Source: Myxococcales bacterium (GTDB lineage: Bacteria; Myxococcota_A; Polyangia; Haliangiales; Haliangiaceae). From it: a stretch of 41,752 nt of DNA. The stretch lies in the NCBI GenBank assembly GCA_016794545.1, contig JAEUJX010000357.1, positions 1-41,752 of the forward strand, read 5' to 3'. The notes below the pieces were generated by a model that did not search any database, was not told the origin of the DNA, and saw nothing but the letters and a program-made list of their open reading frames with translations. A program made the position numbers and the translations under genes. Below, in pieces: positions 1-10,154 of this stretch; within the stretch, counting starts at the first letter, position 1, and each line of letters starts with the position of its first letter.

Positions 1-2
1 TC

Positions 3-1736
<1,734 letters not shown>

Positions 1737-1744
1737 TAGAACGC

Positions 1745-2341
1745 CTACGCCGTTCGCCGTCGGCGCAGCGCCAGGCCGATCTCCGTCCCGAGGCCGAGCA
1801 CGTAGCCGAGCTGGATGTTCAGGTAGCCGAGCGGTTCGATCAGCCGGGCGTTCGCGAGCGGACCGGCGTCGACCACGTCGAAGCCGATCCCGGACGCGAG
1901 GTCCATCACCGCGCGCTTCGCCTTCGCGTCGTCGCCGGCCGCGAACACGGTCAGGCGATCCTCGCCGAGCCGCCCGCTGTCCATGTGCTGCGCGAACTGC
2001 GTGTTGAACGCCTTCACGACATGCGCTGTCGGCAGGAGCTTCTGGAGCTCCTCGGCACCGCTCGTCGTGTAGCCGACCGCGAGCTTCATGTCCTCGGTCA
2101 GCGCGTTCGTGACGTCGACGATCGTCTTGCCCTTCACGAGCGGCGCGATGGTCGCGGCGACGTCCGGCAGCGCGCCGAACGGGACGGCGAGGATGACGAT
2201 GTCAGCCCACTCGGCGACCGCGCGCACCTCCGCCTTGTCCTCGCCCGCGGCGCGGACGCTCTGGCGCGCCCGCTCGAGGCCGCGGCGCAGCGCGCCGCCG
2301 ACGTTGCCCGTACCGATGATTCCGATCTGGTTGTTCGACAT
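1745..2341 (-). CDS. NADPH-dependent F420 reductase-like / NADP oxidoreductase, coenzyme F420-dependent family
   Basis: The 198-residue protein begins MSNNQIGIIGTGNVGGALRR. Residues 7-15 form the Rossmann GxGxxG nucleotide-binding loop, and the pattern WADIVILAVPFGALPDV is typical of the NADP-binding domain of F420-dependent NADP reductases and related small dehydrogenases. The substrate cannot be read from sequence, and members of this family often do not use F420. ATG 2341 is chosen because AAAGGA lies just upstream and the Rossmann strand starts immediately after it; the frame stays open further upstream only as a shadow of the SDR gene. It lies 14 bases downstream of the SDR gene on the same strand, so the two are probably one operon. 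It ends tail-to-tail with the TPR gene. Confidence 0.85.
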   Translation of the reverse strand: MSNNQIGIIGTGNVGGALRRGLERARQSVRAAGEDKAEVRAVAEWADIVILAVPFGALPDVAATIAPLVKGKTIVDVTNALTEDMKLAVGYTTSGAEELQKLLPTAHVVKAFNTQFAQHMDSGRLGEDRLTVFAAGDDAKAKRAVMDLASGIGFDVVDAGPLANARLIEPLGYLNIQLGYVLGLGTEIGLALRRRRTA

Positions 2342-2355
2342 GACTGGGTTTCCTT

Positions 2356-3111
2356 TCACTGAGCGAGGTAGCCGCCGTCGGCGGCGTAGTAGGCACCGGT
2401 GACGAACGAGGCGCGCTCGGTGGCGAGCCACGTCACGAGCTCCGCGATCTCCTGGGACTCGCCGAGGCGGCCGAGGGCGTGCATGCCCTCGAGGTGCGTG
2501 ATGGCCTCCGGCGAGAGGTTCTTCTCGAGGAGCGGTGTCCGGATGAAGCCGGGGCCGACCGCGTTGACGCGGACCTTCTGCGGCCCGTACTCGAGTGCGG
2601 CGCTGCGCGTGAGCCCGACGACGCCGTGCTTCGCGGCGACATACGCGGACGAGCTCCGGAACCCGACCTGGCCGAGGACCGACGCGATGTTGATCACCGA
2701 GCCGCCGCCGCGCGGGAGCATCGCCGGGATCTGGTAGCGCATCCCGTAGAACACGCCGTTCAGGTTGACCGCGATGACCTTGTCCCAGCCGTCGAGCGGA
2801 TACTCGCCGACCGGTGCGCTCGGGCCGCCGATGCCGGCGTTGTTGACCGCGATGTCGAGGCCGCCGAACGCCTTGACCGCTGCCGCCACGAGCGCCTCGT
2901 GGTCCGCGGGTTTCGCCGTGTCGGCGCGGACGAAGATCGCCGCGTGACCGAGGTCCTTCATGCGGGCCACCGTCTCGGTGCCGGCCCTGTCGTTGATGTC
3001 GGAGACCACGACCCGCGCGCCCTCGGCGGCGAGCTGGTACGCGATCGCCTGTCCGATGCCGGAGCCGGCACCGGTGACGAGGGCGACCTTGTTCTCGAGT
3101 AGCTTCGTCAT
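2356..3111 (-). CDS. Classical short-chain dehydrogenase/reductase (SDR)
   Basis: This 251-residue protein is a complete classical SDR: TGAGSGIG at residues 13-20 (NAD(P) binding), NNAG at 90-93, and a catalytic set of Ser144, Tyr157 and Lys161 (YVAAK), followed by NAVGPGFIRTPL and the usual YYAADGG ending. It should catalyse NAD(P)-dependent oxidation or reduction of an alcohol/carbonyl substrate; specificity is not predictable. ATG 3111 is preferred over an upstream in-frame start because a good Shine-Dalgarno (AAAGGACAGG) precedes it and the N-terminus then matches family length. It is the first gene of a two-gene operon with the reductase that follows. The 116 bases upstream must carry its promoter, but I see no convincing -35/-10 pair there. 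Confidence 0.93.
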   Translation of the reverse strand: MTKLLENKVALVTGAGSGIGQAIAYQLAAEGARVVVSDINDRAGTETVARMKDLGHAAIFVRADTAKPADHEALVAAAVKAFGGLDIAVNNAGIGGPSAPVGEYPLDGWDKVIAVNLNGVFYGMRYQIPAMLPRGGGSVINIASVLGQVGFRSSSAYVAAKHGVVGLTRSAALEYGPQKVRVNAVGPGFIRTPLLEKNLSPEAITHLEGMHALGRLGESQEIAELVTWLATERASFVTGAYYAADGGYLAQ

Positions 3112-3227
3112 GACCTGTCCTTTCGTGGTTCTTGCCCATAGGGAAAGCACCGGACATGCCATGCGTGGCTCCGTGTAAACTCAACCCGTTGCGTGCCGGG
3201 TAGCTCTCGGAATGAACGATCGTGCTC

Positions 3228-3614
3228 TCATTGTGAGAGATCCGGCCCTGGCGGCACGTCGACCGCGCGGCCGAGCGGAGGCGGCGTGTCGGCCTCGCCC
3301 GCGGCGCGCCGGCGGAACAGCGCCACGCGCGACAGCAGCACGGTCGTGACCGGCACGGTGATCGCGAGCACGATGACGACGAGCCACGGGTGCAGCGCGA
3401 GGCGCGACTCGAGCGTCGAGTCGTAGAGCACGCCCGCGAGCGCCACGGTCCACGTGCCGAAGGTGTACGCGATGGCGGGCGGGTGCATGCGCGAGAAGAA
3501 GTCGCGGAGCCGGACGAAGCCGAGCGCCGAGATGACGACGGTGAGGCCGCTCGCGACGAGCAGCGCGGAGACCACGATCTCCAGCCAGAACGGTACGTCG
3601 GTCACGCCGGTCAC
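3228..3614 (-). CDS. mnhG: Mrp antiporter subunit MnhG/MrpG
   Basis: The 128-residue product has three predicted membrane segments, the MnhG/PhaG hallmark GFVRLRDFFSRMHPPAIAYT (about residues 32-52), and an Ala/Pro-rich hydrophilic tail. MnhG is a small membrane subunit of the multi-subunit monovalent cation/proton antiporter. The start is GTG 3614, which overlaps the mnhF stop by four bases (GTGA), implying translational coupling; a second GTG three codons later is possible. It is the last gene of the operon. A weak five-base-stem inverted repeat (ACCCG/CGGGT, 3184-3201) lies downstream but has no T tract, so I do not call it a terminator. Confidence 0.9.
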   Translation of the reverse strand: MTGVTDVPFWLEIVVSALLVASGLTVVISALGFVRLRDFFSRMHPPAIAYTFGTWTVALAGVLYDSTLESRLALHPWLVVIVLAITVPVTTVLLSRVALFRRRAAGEADTPPPLGRAVDVPPGPDLSQ

Positions 3615-3889
3615 TCGATCACCTCGCCGCGCAGGATGAACTTCGCCAGCGCCGACGAGCTCACGAAGCTGAACAGCGGGATCAGGAGCGCGGCGTCGAA
3701 GTAGACGCTGCTCTGGTAGCGGATCCCGAGGACGAGCATGACGAGCATCGCGTGCAGGTACAGGAGGTCGAGGGCGAACACGCGGTCCTGCGCGCGTGGT
3801 CCGCGGACCAGGCGGACGAGCACGAGCAGCGACGCGAAGGCGTAGCAGCCGATCGCGAACCGGATCGCCGTGAGGAGGACCACGCTCAT
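3611..3889 (-). CDS. mnhF: Mrp antiporter subunit MnhF/MrpF
   Basis: A 92-residue protein of the size usual for MnhF, with three hydrophobic segments and the family motif VRLVRGPRAQDRVFALDLL in the first loop. It is an integral membrane subunit of the Mrp Na+(K+)/H+ antiporter complex. Its ATG overlaps the mnhE stop (ATGA) and its stop overlaps the mnhG GTG, so it is embedded in a translationally coupled chain. Confidence 0.92.
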   Translation of the reverse strand: MSVVLLTAIRFAIGCYAFASLLVLVRLVRGPRAQDRVFALDLLYLHAMLVMLVLGIRYQSSVYFDAALLIPLFSFVSSSALAKFILRGEVIE

Positions 3890-4380
3890 TCGAAGATCTC
3901 CCGCAGGGGCTTCTCGTACCGCTGCTTGAACCGGGCGACGAACGCGCGCTCGTCACCGACATCCCACACGTGCAGCAGCATCGCGCTGCGATCGAGCGCG
4001 AGCTCCGACCACACGGTGCCCGGTACCACCGTGGTCACCATCGCGAGTGCCGCGAGGCCCACCGGATCGCGCAGCTCCAGCGGGATGACCACGAACCGCG
4101 AATCCGGGCGGCGCCAGCGCCACCGCAGGACTCCCCACGCGACCTCGAAGCTCGACGACACGACGTCGAAGCCGACCGTCAGGAGGTACCGCGCGATCAC
4201 GAGCGGGCGGCGCACGCGCACCTCCGGGTGAAGCCGCGAGGTCAGGAGCGGCACACCCACGGCGAATGCCAGCGCCAGGAGGACGTCGCTCGCGCCCGTC
4301 CCGCGCGCGAGCACGAGCCACAGCGCGAACACCGCGCACGAGGTGAGCGGCGCCGGCAGCACCTTCCGCACCAGGCTCAC
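3886..4380 (-). CDS. mnhE: Mrp antiporter subunit MnhE/MrpE
   Basis: The 164-residue protein has an N-terminal pair of hydrophobic helices, then a basic segment (VRRPLVIARYLL) and a cytoplasmic domain carrying TVVPGTVWSEL, the signature of MnhE/PhaE proteins. It is an accessory membrane subunit of the Mrp complex. The start is GTG 4380, overlapping the mnhD stop by four bases. Alternative internal starts exist but would remove the first transmembrane helix. Confidence 0.9.
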   Translation of the reverse strand: MSLVRKVLPAPLTSCAVFALWLVLARGTGASDVLLALAFAVGVPLLTSRLHPEVRVRRPLVIARYLLTVGFDVVSSSFEVAWGVLRWRWRRPDSRFVVIPLELRDPVGLAALAMVTTVVPGTVWSELALDRSAMLLHVWDVGDERAFVARFKQRYEKPLREIFE

Positions 4381-5996
4381 GGGCGCGGCTCCGCGGTCGT
4401 CGACAGCACGCGATCGACGTAGGACGGTGGCGCGTGCAGCTGCTCGGCGGTCGCACGCGTGTAGCGCAGGACCGGCTCGGCGAACACGGTGAGCAGCGCG
4501 CAGGACAGCAGCAGCGTCGTCACGGCCGCGGCCTCGGCCCCCTTGACCTCGGGCGCGGAGCGCCGGCCCGTCGCCCACAGGTGCTTGATCCCCGCGCGCG
4601 AGAACGACACGATCGACGACAAGCTCGACACCAGGAGGAGCGCGAGGAACACCCAGCGCGCCGCCGGGAGGTCGGCGGATCCCGTCGCATCGCTGTCCAC
4701 GACCGCCGTGAGTAGCGACAGCTTCGCGAGGAAGCCCGATAGCGGCGGCAGCCCCGCGACCAGCATCGTGCACGACATGAACGCGAGCCCGAGCAGCGCG
4801 ATCGACACCGGGAACGCCCGGCCGACGAGCGGGAGCTGCGCGTCGTCGAGGTTCGTGTCCTCGCCGGGAGCCGTCTCGTCGTCGTCGTCGTCGTCCTCGG
4901 TCAGCTGCTGCCGGCGGCTCTTTCCGATCCGCTCGACCAGCTCGACGAGCAGGAACAGCGCGCTCGCCGCCAGCGTCGCCGTCACGATGTAGAACAGGGC
5001 CGCGGACATCACCGCCGGCGTGTCCGCCCCGATCGCCGCGAGCAGGGTCCCCGACGACACGACGATCGAGAACGCGGCGATGCGGTCGAGGCGCACCGTG
5101 GTCAGGAGCCCGATCGTGCCGACGGCGATGGTGACGAGCCCGCCGTGGAGGAGGAACGACTGGCCGAAGTGCGACGACGGACCATCGGCCGAGAACAGCA
5201 GCGTCCACAGCCGCAACAGCGTGTAGATGCCGACCTTGGTCATCACCGCGAACAGCGCCGCGACGGGCGCGCTCGCGGCGGTGTACGCCGGGACGAGCCA
5301 TGCATTGAGGGGCCACACGGCCGCCTTGATCAGGAACGCGAGCGCGAGGATGGTCGCGCCCGCGTGCAGGAGGCCGCGATCGTTCGCGGGCACGTGGGGC
5401 AGCTTCGCGGCGATGTCGGCCATCGACAGCGTGCCGAGGACGCCATACAGGACGGCGAGACCGACGAGGAACAGCGCCGACGCGAGCAGGTTCACCGCGA
5501 GGTAGTGCAGGCCCGAGCGCACGCGCGGCAGTCCGGAGCCATGGAGCTGCAGGCCGTACGAGGCGGCGAGCATGACCTCGAAGAACACGAACAGGTTGAA
5601 CAGGTCTCCGGTCAGGAAGGCGCCGTTGATCCCCATCAGCTGGATCTGGAACAGCGGATGGAAGTAGACGCCGACCCGCGACCACGCGCCCTCCGCGTGC
5701 AGCGCCGCACACAGGCCGACGATGCTCGTGACGAGCAGCATGAGTGCGGCGAGCCGATCGGCCACGAGGACGATGCCGAACGGCGCCTCCCAGTTCGAGG
5801 CGAGGTACACCCCGAGGCGATCCGCGTCCGCACGCCACACGACGAGGGCGGCGACCAGGACGCCGGCGAGGCACGCGGTGACGTTCACGAGTGACTTGAG
5901 GCGCCTGTGCTCGTCGCCGAGCAGCAGCAGCACCGCCGCGGACACGAGCGGCAGGAGGATCGGCCAGATCGTCAGGTGAGCGAGGAGGGTGCTCAC
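4377..5996 (-). CDS. mnhD: Mrp antiporter subunit MnhD/MrpD (NuoN/NuoM-like proton-translocating subunit)
   Basis: A 539-residue polytopic membrane protein of the complex I antiporter-like family. The proton-channel core is visible in FLIKAAVWPLNAWLVPAY and AVMTKVGIYTLLR, which hold the conserved lysines and the helix-breaking prolines. GTG 5996 overlaps the mnhC stop (GTGA). An unusual hydrophilic, strongly acidic insert (EDDDDDDE and following acidic residues) sits between two transmembrane segments in the C-terminal third, encoded partly by a GAC trinucleotide run. Together with MnhA it forms the ion-translocating part of the antiporter. Confidence 0.93.
   Translation of the reverse strand: MSTLLAHLTIWPILLPLVSAAVLLLLGDEHRRLKSLVNVTACLAGVLVAALVVWRADADRLGVYLASNWEAPFGIVLVADRLAALMLLVTSIVGLCAALHAEGAWSRVGVYFHPLFQIQLMGINGAFLTGDLFNLFVFFEVMLAASYGLQLHGSGLPRVRSGLHYLAVNLLASALFLVGLAVLYGVLGTLSMADIAAKLPHVPANDRGLLHAGATILALAFLIKAAVWPLNAWLVPAYTAASAPVAALFAVMTKVGIYTLLRLWTLLFSADGPSSHFGQSFLLHGGLVTIAVGTIGLLTTVRLDRIAAFSIVVSSGTLLAAIGADTPAVMSAALFYIVTATLAASALFLLVELVERIGKSRRQQLTEDDDDDDETAPGEDTNLDDAQLPLVGRAFPVSIALLGLAFMSCTMLVAGLPPLSGFLAKLSLLTAVVDSDATGSADLPAARWVFLALLLVSSLSSIVSFSRAGIKHLWATGRRSAPEVKGAEAAAVTTLLLSCALLTVFAEPVLRYTRATAEQLHAPPSYVDRVLSTTAEPRP
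4878..4895 (-). repeat. (GAC)6 trinucleotide run inside mnhD
   Basis: Six tandem GTC triplets on the plus strand (GAC on the coding strand) encode a hexa-aspartate in the acidic loop of MnhD. Any slippage would change loop length by whole residues without breaking the frame. Confidence 0.85.
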
Positions 5997-6337
5997 GGCT
6001 CGTCCTCCTTCGCGTCGACGTGGTCGGTGCCGCTCAGGCCGCGCGTGGCGAGGAGCACGACGAGGAACAGCGCCGTGGTCGCGAAGCTGATCACGATCGC
6101 CGTGAGCACGAGCGACTGCGGCATCGGATCCGTGTAGTGCTCGAGGTCGGCGGGCACCCCGGGGCGGACGACCGGGGGCTTGTCGATCGCGAGGCTGCCG
6201 ACGCTGAAGATGAACAGGTTCACGGCATACGACAGCAGCGTGAGCCCCATGATCACCTGGAACGTGCGCGGGCGCTGGACGAGCCACACGCCCGCGCCGC
6301 CGAGCACACCGATCACGCACGCGAGGACGGCTTCCAT
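5993..6337 (-). CDS. mnhC: Mrp antiporter subunit MnhC/MrpC (NuoK-like)
   Basis: The 114-residue protein has three transmembrane helices and the NuoK/MnhC pattern RTFQVIMGLTLLSYAVNLFIF. It is a small membrane subunit of the Mrp complex, homologous to NuoK of complex I. ATG 6337 lies 4 bases after the mnhA stop, and its own stop overlaps the mnhD start, so it is part of the same coupled operon. Confidence 0.92.
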   Translation of the reverse strand: MEAVLACVIGVLGGAGVWLVQRPRTFQVIMGLTLLSYAVNLFIFSVGSLAIDKPPVVRPGVPADLEHYTDPMPQSLVLTAIVISFATTALFLVVLLATRGLSGTDHVDAKEDEP

Positions 6338-6341
6338 CGGA

Positions 6342-9218
6342 CTACGTCCCCCGCCGCGCGCGGATCGACTGGTGCGCGAGTGCCGTGAGGATGAGCAGCG
6401 TCGCGCCGATGACCACCGAGAACACCCCGAGGTCGAAGAACGTCGCGCTCGGGAGGTGGACGTCGCCGACGAGCGGCAGCGACAGGTGCGCGGTGTGCGT
6501 GGTGAGGAACGGGTAGCCGGCGACGATCGCGCCGAGACCTGTCAGGGCCGCGAGCAACAGGCCGATCGCGATCCAGCGGACCGGGCTCAGCCGCGCGTGG
6601 CGCTCGGTCCAGCGCGCGCCGCCGAACATGTACTGCGCGAGCATCGTGATCGACACGATCAGGCCGGCGACGAAGCCGCCTCCCGGCGCGTTGTGGCCCC
6701 GCAGCAGGTAGTACGCCGCGACGACGAGGGACACGGGCAGGAGAAGCCGGGTGAGCAGCGACGGCACCAGCACGTAGCCGCGCGGCTCGTCCTCCGCGCC
6801 GCCGGGCCTCACCAGGTCCGTCGCGGTCTCCGCGGCGATCAACCCCTGTTGCTCCGGCTGTCCCTTGGTCTCCGGGGGCGGGCGGAACCGGCGCAGGAGG
6901 GCGAACACGGTCAGAGCCACGGTGCCGAGCACGGTGATCTCGCCGATCGTGTCGAACGCGCGGAAGTCGACCAGCATCACGTTCACGACGTTGTGCCCGC
7001 CGCCATCGGGGAGCGCGTGGCGGAGGAAGAACGGCGAGATGCTGTGCGGGGCCGGCCGCGTGAGCAGCGCGTACGACAGCGCGGCCAGGCCACCGCCGGC
7101 ACCCACGGCGACGAGCAGGTGGCGCGCGCGGCGCACCCGGTCGGCGAGCGTACGCTGCACGGGGATGCCCTCGATGCGCATGGGCAGCCAGCGCAGCCCG
7201 AGCAGGAACAACGTCGTGGTCACGACCTCCACCACGATCTGCGTGAGGGCGAGATCGGGCGCGGAGAACCACGCGAACGTGACGCAGGTGACGAGGCCGG
7301 CGCCGCCCATCAGGGTGATCGCGACGAGGCGGTGGAACTTCGCCATCACGGCCGCGCCGACCGCGCAGATCGCGCCGATCACCCACAGCAGCACGAACGC
7401 CGGCGACGCCGAGATCCGCGCCCGGTCGCCCCACTCGAGCGGGACCTCGCGCCCGGCGAACAGCGCGAGGACGACCGCGACCGTGAGGATCACGAACAGC
7501 TGGGTCTGCAGGCCCTCCGGCTGGACGAGGCGAAGGAGCCGCCGCGAGCCGCGGGTGACGCGAACGAGGGCGCGCTCGAACAGGCGCTTGCCGTCGAGCC
7601 GCGCCAGGATCGGGGCGCGCTGCAGGCCGCCTCGCGCCTGCCGTGCGCGCAGCCACAGATACCCGATGGTGCCCAGCGAGATGGCGACGATGCTCATCAC
7701 CAGCGGCAGGTTGAAGCCGTGCCAGACCGCGAGGCTGTAGTCGGGGAGGGCACCGCCGACGACCGGCCGGGCCGCCGTCGCGAGCGGCGCTCCGATCGAG
7801 AGCGCCGGCGCCACGCCGACGATCACGCAGGCGAGGACCAGGAGCGCGATCGGCACGCGCATCCAGCGCGGTGGCTCCTCGGGCGCGCGCGGCAGGTCGG
7901 TGGACGGTGGGCCGAAGAAGATGTCGTAGCTGAACCGCAGCGAGTAGACGACGGCGAAGATCGACGCGAGCGTCGCGAGGAGGGGGAGCCCGACCTCGAC
8001 GTAGGGGTGCGACCGCAGGAACACCGCCTCGGCGAAGAACATCTCCTTGGAGAGGAACCCGTTGAGCAGCGGCACGCCCGCCATCGCGGCGCTCGCGGCG
8101 AGCGCGAGCACGCCCGTGTTCGGCATCGATCGGATGAGGCCGCTCAGGCGGCGGATGTCGCGCGTGCCGGTCTCGTGGTCCACGACGCCCGCCGCCATGA
8201 ACAGCGACGCCTTGAACGTGGCGTGGTTCATGATGTGGAACACGCCGGCGACCGCCGCGAGCGGGCTGTTGAGCCCGAACAGCAGCGTGATCAGCCCGAG
8301 GTGGCTCACCGTCGAGTACGCGAGCACCCGCTTCAGGTCGTTCTGGAACATCGCGAGGTACGCGCCGAGGAGCAGCGTGGCGATCCCCGCGCCGCCGACG
8401 AGCCAGAACCACAGCTCGGTCCCCGAGAGCACGGGCCACAGGCGGGCGAGCAGGAACACGCCGGCCTTCACCATCGTCGCCGAGTGCAGGTACGCCGAGA
8501 CCGGCGTCGGCGCCGCCATCGCGTGCGGCAACCAGAAGTGGAACGGGAACTGCGCGCTCTTGGTGAGCGCACCGAGCAGGATGAGGACGAGCGCGAGCGG
8601 ATAGAGTGGATGGGCCCGCACCTGCGCGCCGGCCGCGAGCACCGCGTCGAGCTCGTAGCTGCCCGCGATGTGGCCGAGGATCACCACGCCACCGAGGAGC
8701 GCGAGCCCGCCCGCGCCGGTCACGATCAGAGCCATGCGCGCGCCGCGCTGCGCGTCGAGGCGGTGCGTGAAGTAGCCGATGAGCAGGAACGACACGAAGC
8801 TCGTCAGCTCCCAGAACACGACGAGCTGGATCAGGTTTCCCGAGATGACGACGCCGAGCATCGCGCCCATGAACGCGAGGAAGAACGCGTAGAACCGCGC
8901 CACCGGATCCTCGGGCGACATGTAGTAGCGCGCGTAGAGCGAGACCAGCGCTCCGATCACCGTGACCAGGACGGCGAACATCCACGCGAAGCCGTCGATC
9001 CGGAACGTCAGCTCGAGCCCCAGCGACGGCACCCACGAGATCGTCTCGCGGAGGACGCCGCCGTCGCGGACCTGCGGATAGAGGCTGATCACCCACGCCG
9101 CGGCCGCGGCCGACACGAGCCCCGCGACCGACGCGAGCACCGTGCGCGCGCGCGTCGGGAGCACCGCGGTCGCGACGCTTCCGGCGAACGGAAGGAGGAG
9201 CAGGACGGCCAACCGCAC
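6342..9218 (-). CDS. mnhA: Mrp antiporter subunit A with fused MnhB domain (MnhA-MnhB)
   Basis: A 958-residue polytopic protein. The N-terminal ~500 residues are NuoL-like, with the channel signature TKSAQFPFHFWLPHAMAAPTP followed by SATMVKAG. A middle region matches the MbhD/DUF4040-like part of MrpA. The last ~190 residues, from VPSLLTRLLLPVSLVVAAYY through RGHNAPGGGFVAGL to FFDLGVFSVVIG, are a complete MnhB domain. No separate mnhB gene exists, so this is an A-B fusion as in PhaAB-type antiporters of Proteobacteria. The start is GTG 9218; there is no Shine-Dalgarno, but a TAGAGT box lies 9 bases upstream. It is the first gene of the operon and is divergent from the UspA gene. Confidence 0.95.
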   Translation of the reverse strand: MRLAVLLLLPFAGSVATAVLPTRARTVLASVAGLVSAAAAAWVISLYPQVRDGGVLRETISWVPSLGLELTFRIDGFAWMFAVLVTVIGALVSLYARYYMSPEDPVARFYAFFLAFMGAMLGVVISGNLIQLVVFWELTSFVSFLLIGYFTHRLDAQRGARMALIVTGAGGLALLGGVVILGHIAGSYELDAVLAAGAQVRAHPLYPLALVLILLGALTKSAQFPFHFWLPHAMAAPTPVSAYLHSATMVKAGVFLLARLWPVLSGTELWFWLVGGAGIATLLLGAYLAMFQNDLKRVLAYSTVSHLGLITLLFGLNSPLAAVAGVFHIMNHATFKASLFMAAGVVDHETGTRDIRRLSGLIRSMPNTGVLALAASAAMAGVPLLNGFLSKEMFFAEAVFLRSHPYVEVGLPLLATLASIFAVVYSLRFSYDIFFGPPSTDLPRAPEEPPRWMRVPIALLVLACVIVGVAPALSIGAPLATAARPVVGGALPDYSLAVWHGFNLPLVMSIVAISLGTIGYLWLRARQARGGLQRAPILARLDGKRLFERALVRVTRGSRRLLRLVQPEGLQTQLFVILTVAVVLALFAGREVPLEWGDRARISASPAFVLLWVIGAICAVGAAVMAKFHRLVAITLMGGAGLVTCVTFAWFSAPDLALTQIVVEVVTTTLFLLGLRWLPMRIEGIPVQRTLADRVRRARHLLVAVGAGGGLAALSYALLTRPAPHSISPFFLRHALPDGGGHNVVNVMLVDFRAFDTIGEITVLGTVALTVFALLRRFRPPPETKGQPEQQGLIAAETATDLVRPGGAEDEPRGYVLVPSLLTRLLLPVSLVVAAYYLLRGHNAPGGGFVAGLIVSITMLAQYMFGGARWTERHARLSPVRWIAIGLLLAALTGLGAIVAGYPFLTTHTAHLSLPLVGDVHLPSATFFDLGVFSVVIGATLLILTALAHQSIRARRGT

Positions 9219-9227
9219 GGCGGCGCG

Positions 9228-9233
9228 ACTCTA
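9228..9233 (-). promoter_or_regulatory. TAGAGT -10-like box for mnhA operon
   Basis: On the minus strand GCTAGAGT is followed by 9 bases and then GTG 9218. No clear -35 is seen. The spacing would put transcription start at or next to the start codon, consistent with the absence of a Shine-Dalgarno. Confidence 0.4.
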
Positions 9234-9285
9234 GCAGCTCGATCGCGGAGCGCGTTGCTCCACTCGGCACCGAGAGAAACTGGGC

Positions 9286-9291
9286 TACCGT
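9286..9291 (+). promoter_or_regulatory. TACCGT -10-like box for the UspA gene
   Basis: GCTACCGT lies 5 bases before ATG 9297, with no Shine-Dalgarno in between. It has the same GCTAnnnT form as the boxes before mnhA, the antitoxin and recQ. No good -35 is visible. Confidence 0.35.
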
Positions 9292-9296
9292 AGGGT

Positions 9297-10148
9297 ATGG
9301 CCCTCCACGAACGCATCCTGCTCGCGACGGATCTGAGCGCGCGAAGCGACCGCGCGCTGGATCGCGCCGTGATGCTCGCGGCCCGTGAGGGAGCGGAGCT
9401 CGTCGTGCTGCACGTGGTCGAGCCGGTCGCGGGCAGCCGGTTCTATCCGCGCACCCAGCCCCTGCCGGTGCTCGCGGGGCTCGTGCGCCAGCAGCTCGTT
9501 CACGACCTCGGCGATCGCGTGGCGAAGGCCGACATCCGCGTCGAGGAGGGCGAGCCCGCCGAGGTCATCGAGCGCGTGGCGCGCGAGCTCCACGCGACGA
9601 TCGTGGTGGTGGGCGTCGCACGCGTCGAGCGGCTCGGCCGCTTCGTGCTCGGGACCACGGTCGAGCGCCTCGTGCGCCTGATCGAGGCCCCGCTGCTCAT
9701 CGTGACGGACCGGCCGCGCCGGCCCTACGAGCACATCGCGGTCGCCGTGGACTTCTCGCCCGCGGCGATGCACGCCGTGCAGCTCGTCACCTCCGAGCTC
9801 CCCGGGAAGCGCATCACCGCCATTCACGCGTACCGCGCGGTGACCTACGCCTCGCCCGAGCCGAAGCTCGCCGCCGCGCAGTGGAAGCAGGTCGCCGCGG
9901 CGAGCTTCGAGGAGTGGATCGCGAGCGGGAAGCTCTCCCTGGAGGACCGTGCGCGCGTCGTGCCGCGGTTCGAGCACGGAGATCCGGCCCGATCGATCCG
10001 CGAGGCTGCGGCGCACGGTGGCTTCGACCTCGTGGTGATCGGCACGCGCGGGCGCGGCCGGATCTCCGAGTTCTTCATGGGCAGCGTCGCGAAGGAGATC
10101 CTCGCCGAGCTCCCGTGCGACGCGCTGCTCGTCCGCGAAGCGAAGTAG
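9297..10148 (+). CDS. Tandem-domain universal stress protein (UspA family)
   Basis: A 283-residue protein made of two Usp domains (about 1-138 and 139-283), each beginning with the strand-Asp pattern (ILLATDLS and IAVAVDFS). The second domain carries an intact ATP-binding signature G-x2-G-x9-G-S (GTRGRGRISEFFMGS). In the first domain the second glycine is replaced (GVARVERLGRFVLGT), so only the C-terminal half is predicted to bind ATP well. Usp proteins act in the cytoplasm in stress survival. It is divergent from the Mrp antiporter operon across 78 bases and ends 6 bases from the convergent rnk-like gene. Confidence 0.93.
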   Translation: MALHERILLATDLSARSDRALDRAVMLAAREGAELVVLHVVEPVAGSRFYPRTQPLPVLAGLVRQQLVHDLGDRVAKADIRVEEGEPAEVIERVARELHATIVVVGVARVERLGRFVLGTTVERLVRLIEAPLLIVTDRPRRPYEHIAVAVDFSPAAMHAVQLVTSELPGKRITAIHAYRAVTYASPEPKLAAAQWKQVAAASFEEWIASGKLSLEDRARVVPRFEHGDPARSIREAAAHGGFDLVVIGTRGRGRISEFFMGSVAKEILAELPCDALLVREAK

Positions 10149-10154
10149 CCGCGC

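Noticed and set aside
3184-3201. Weak inverted repeat downstream of mnhG considered as an operon terminator
   Set aside because: Only a 5-bp stem with an 8-base loop and no T tract.
6180-9293. A very long open frame on the plus strand, antisense to the MnhA-B gene
   Set aside because: It is a product of high G+C codon bias: its translation is Arg/Glu/Asp/His-rich low complexity with no domain, while the opposite strand encodes a full MrpA.
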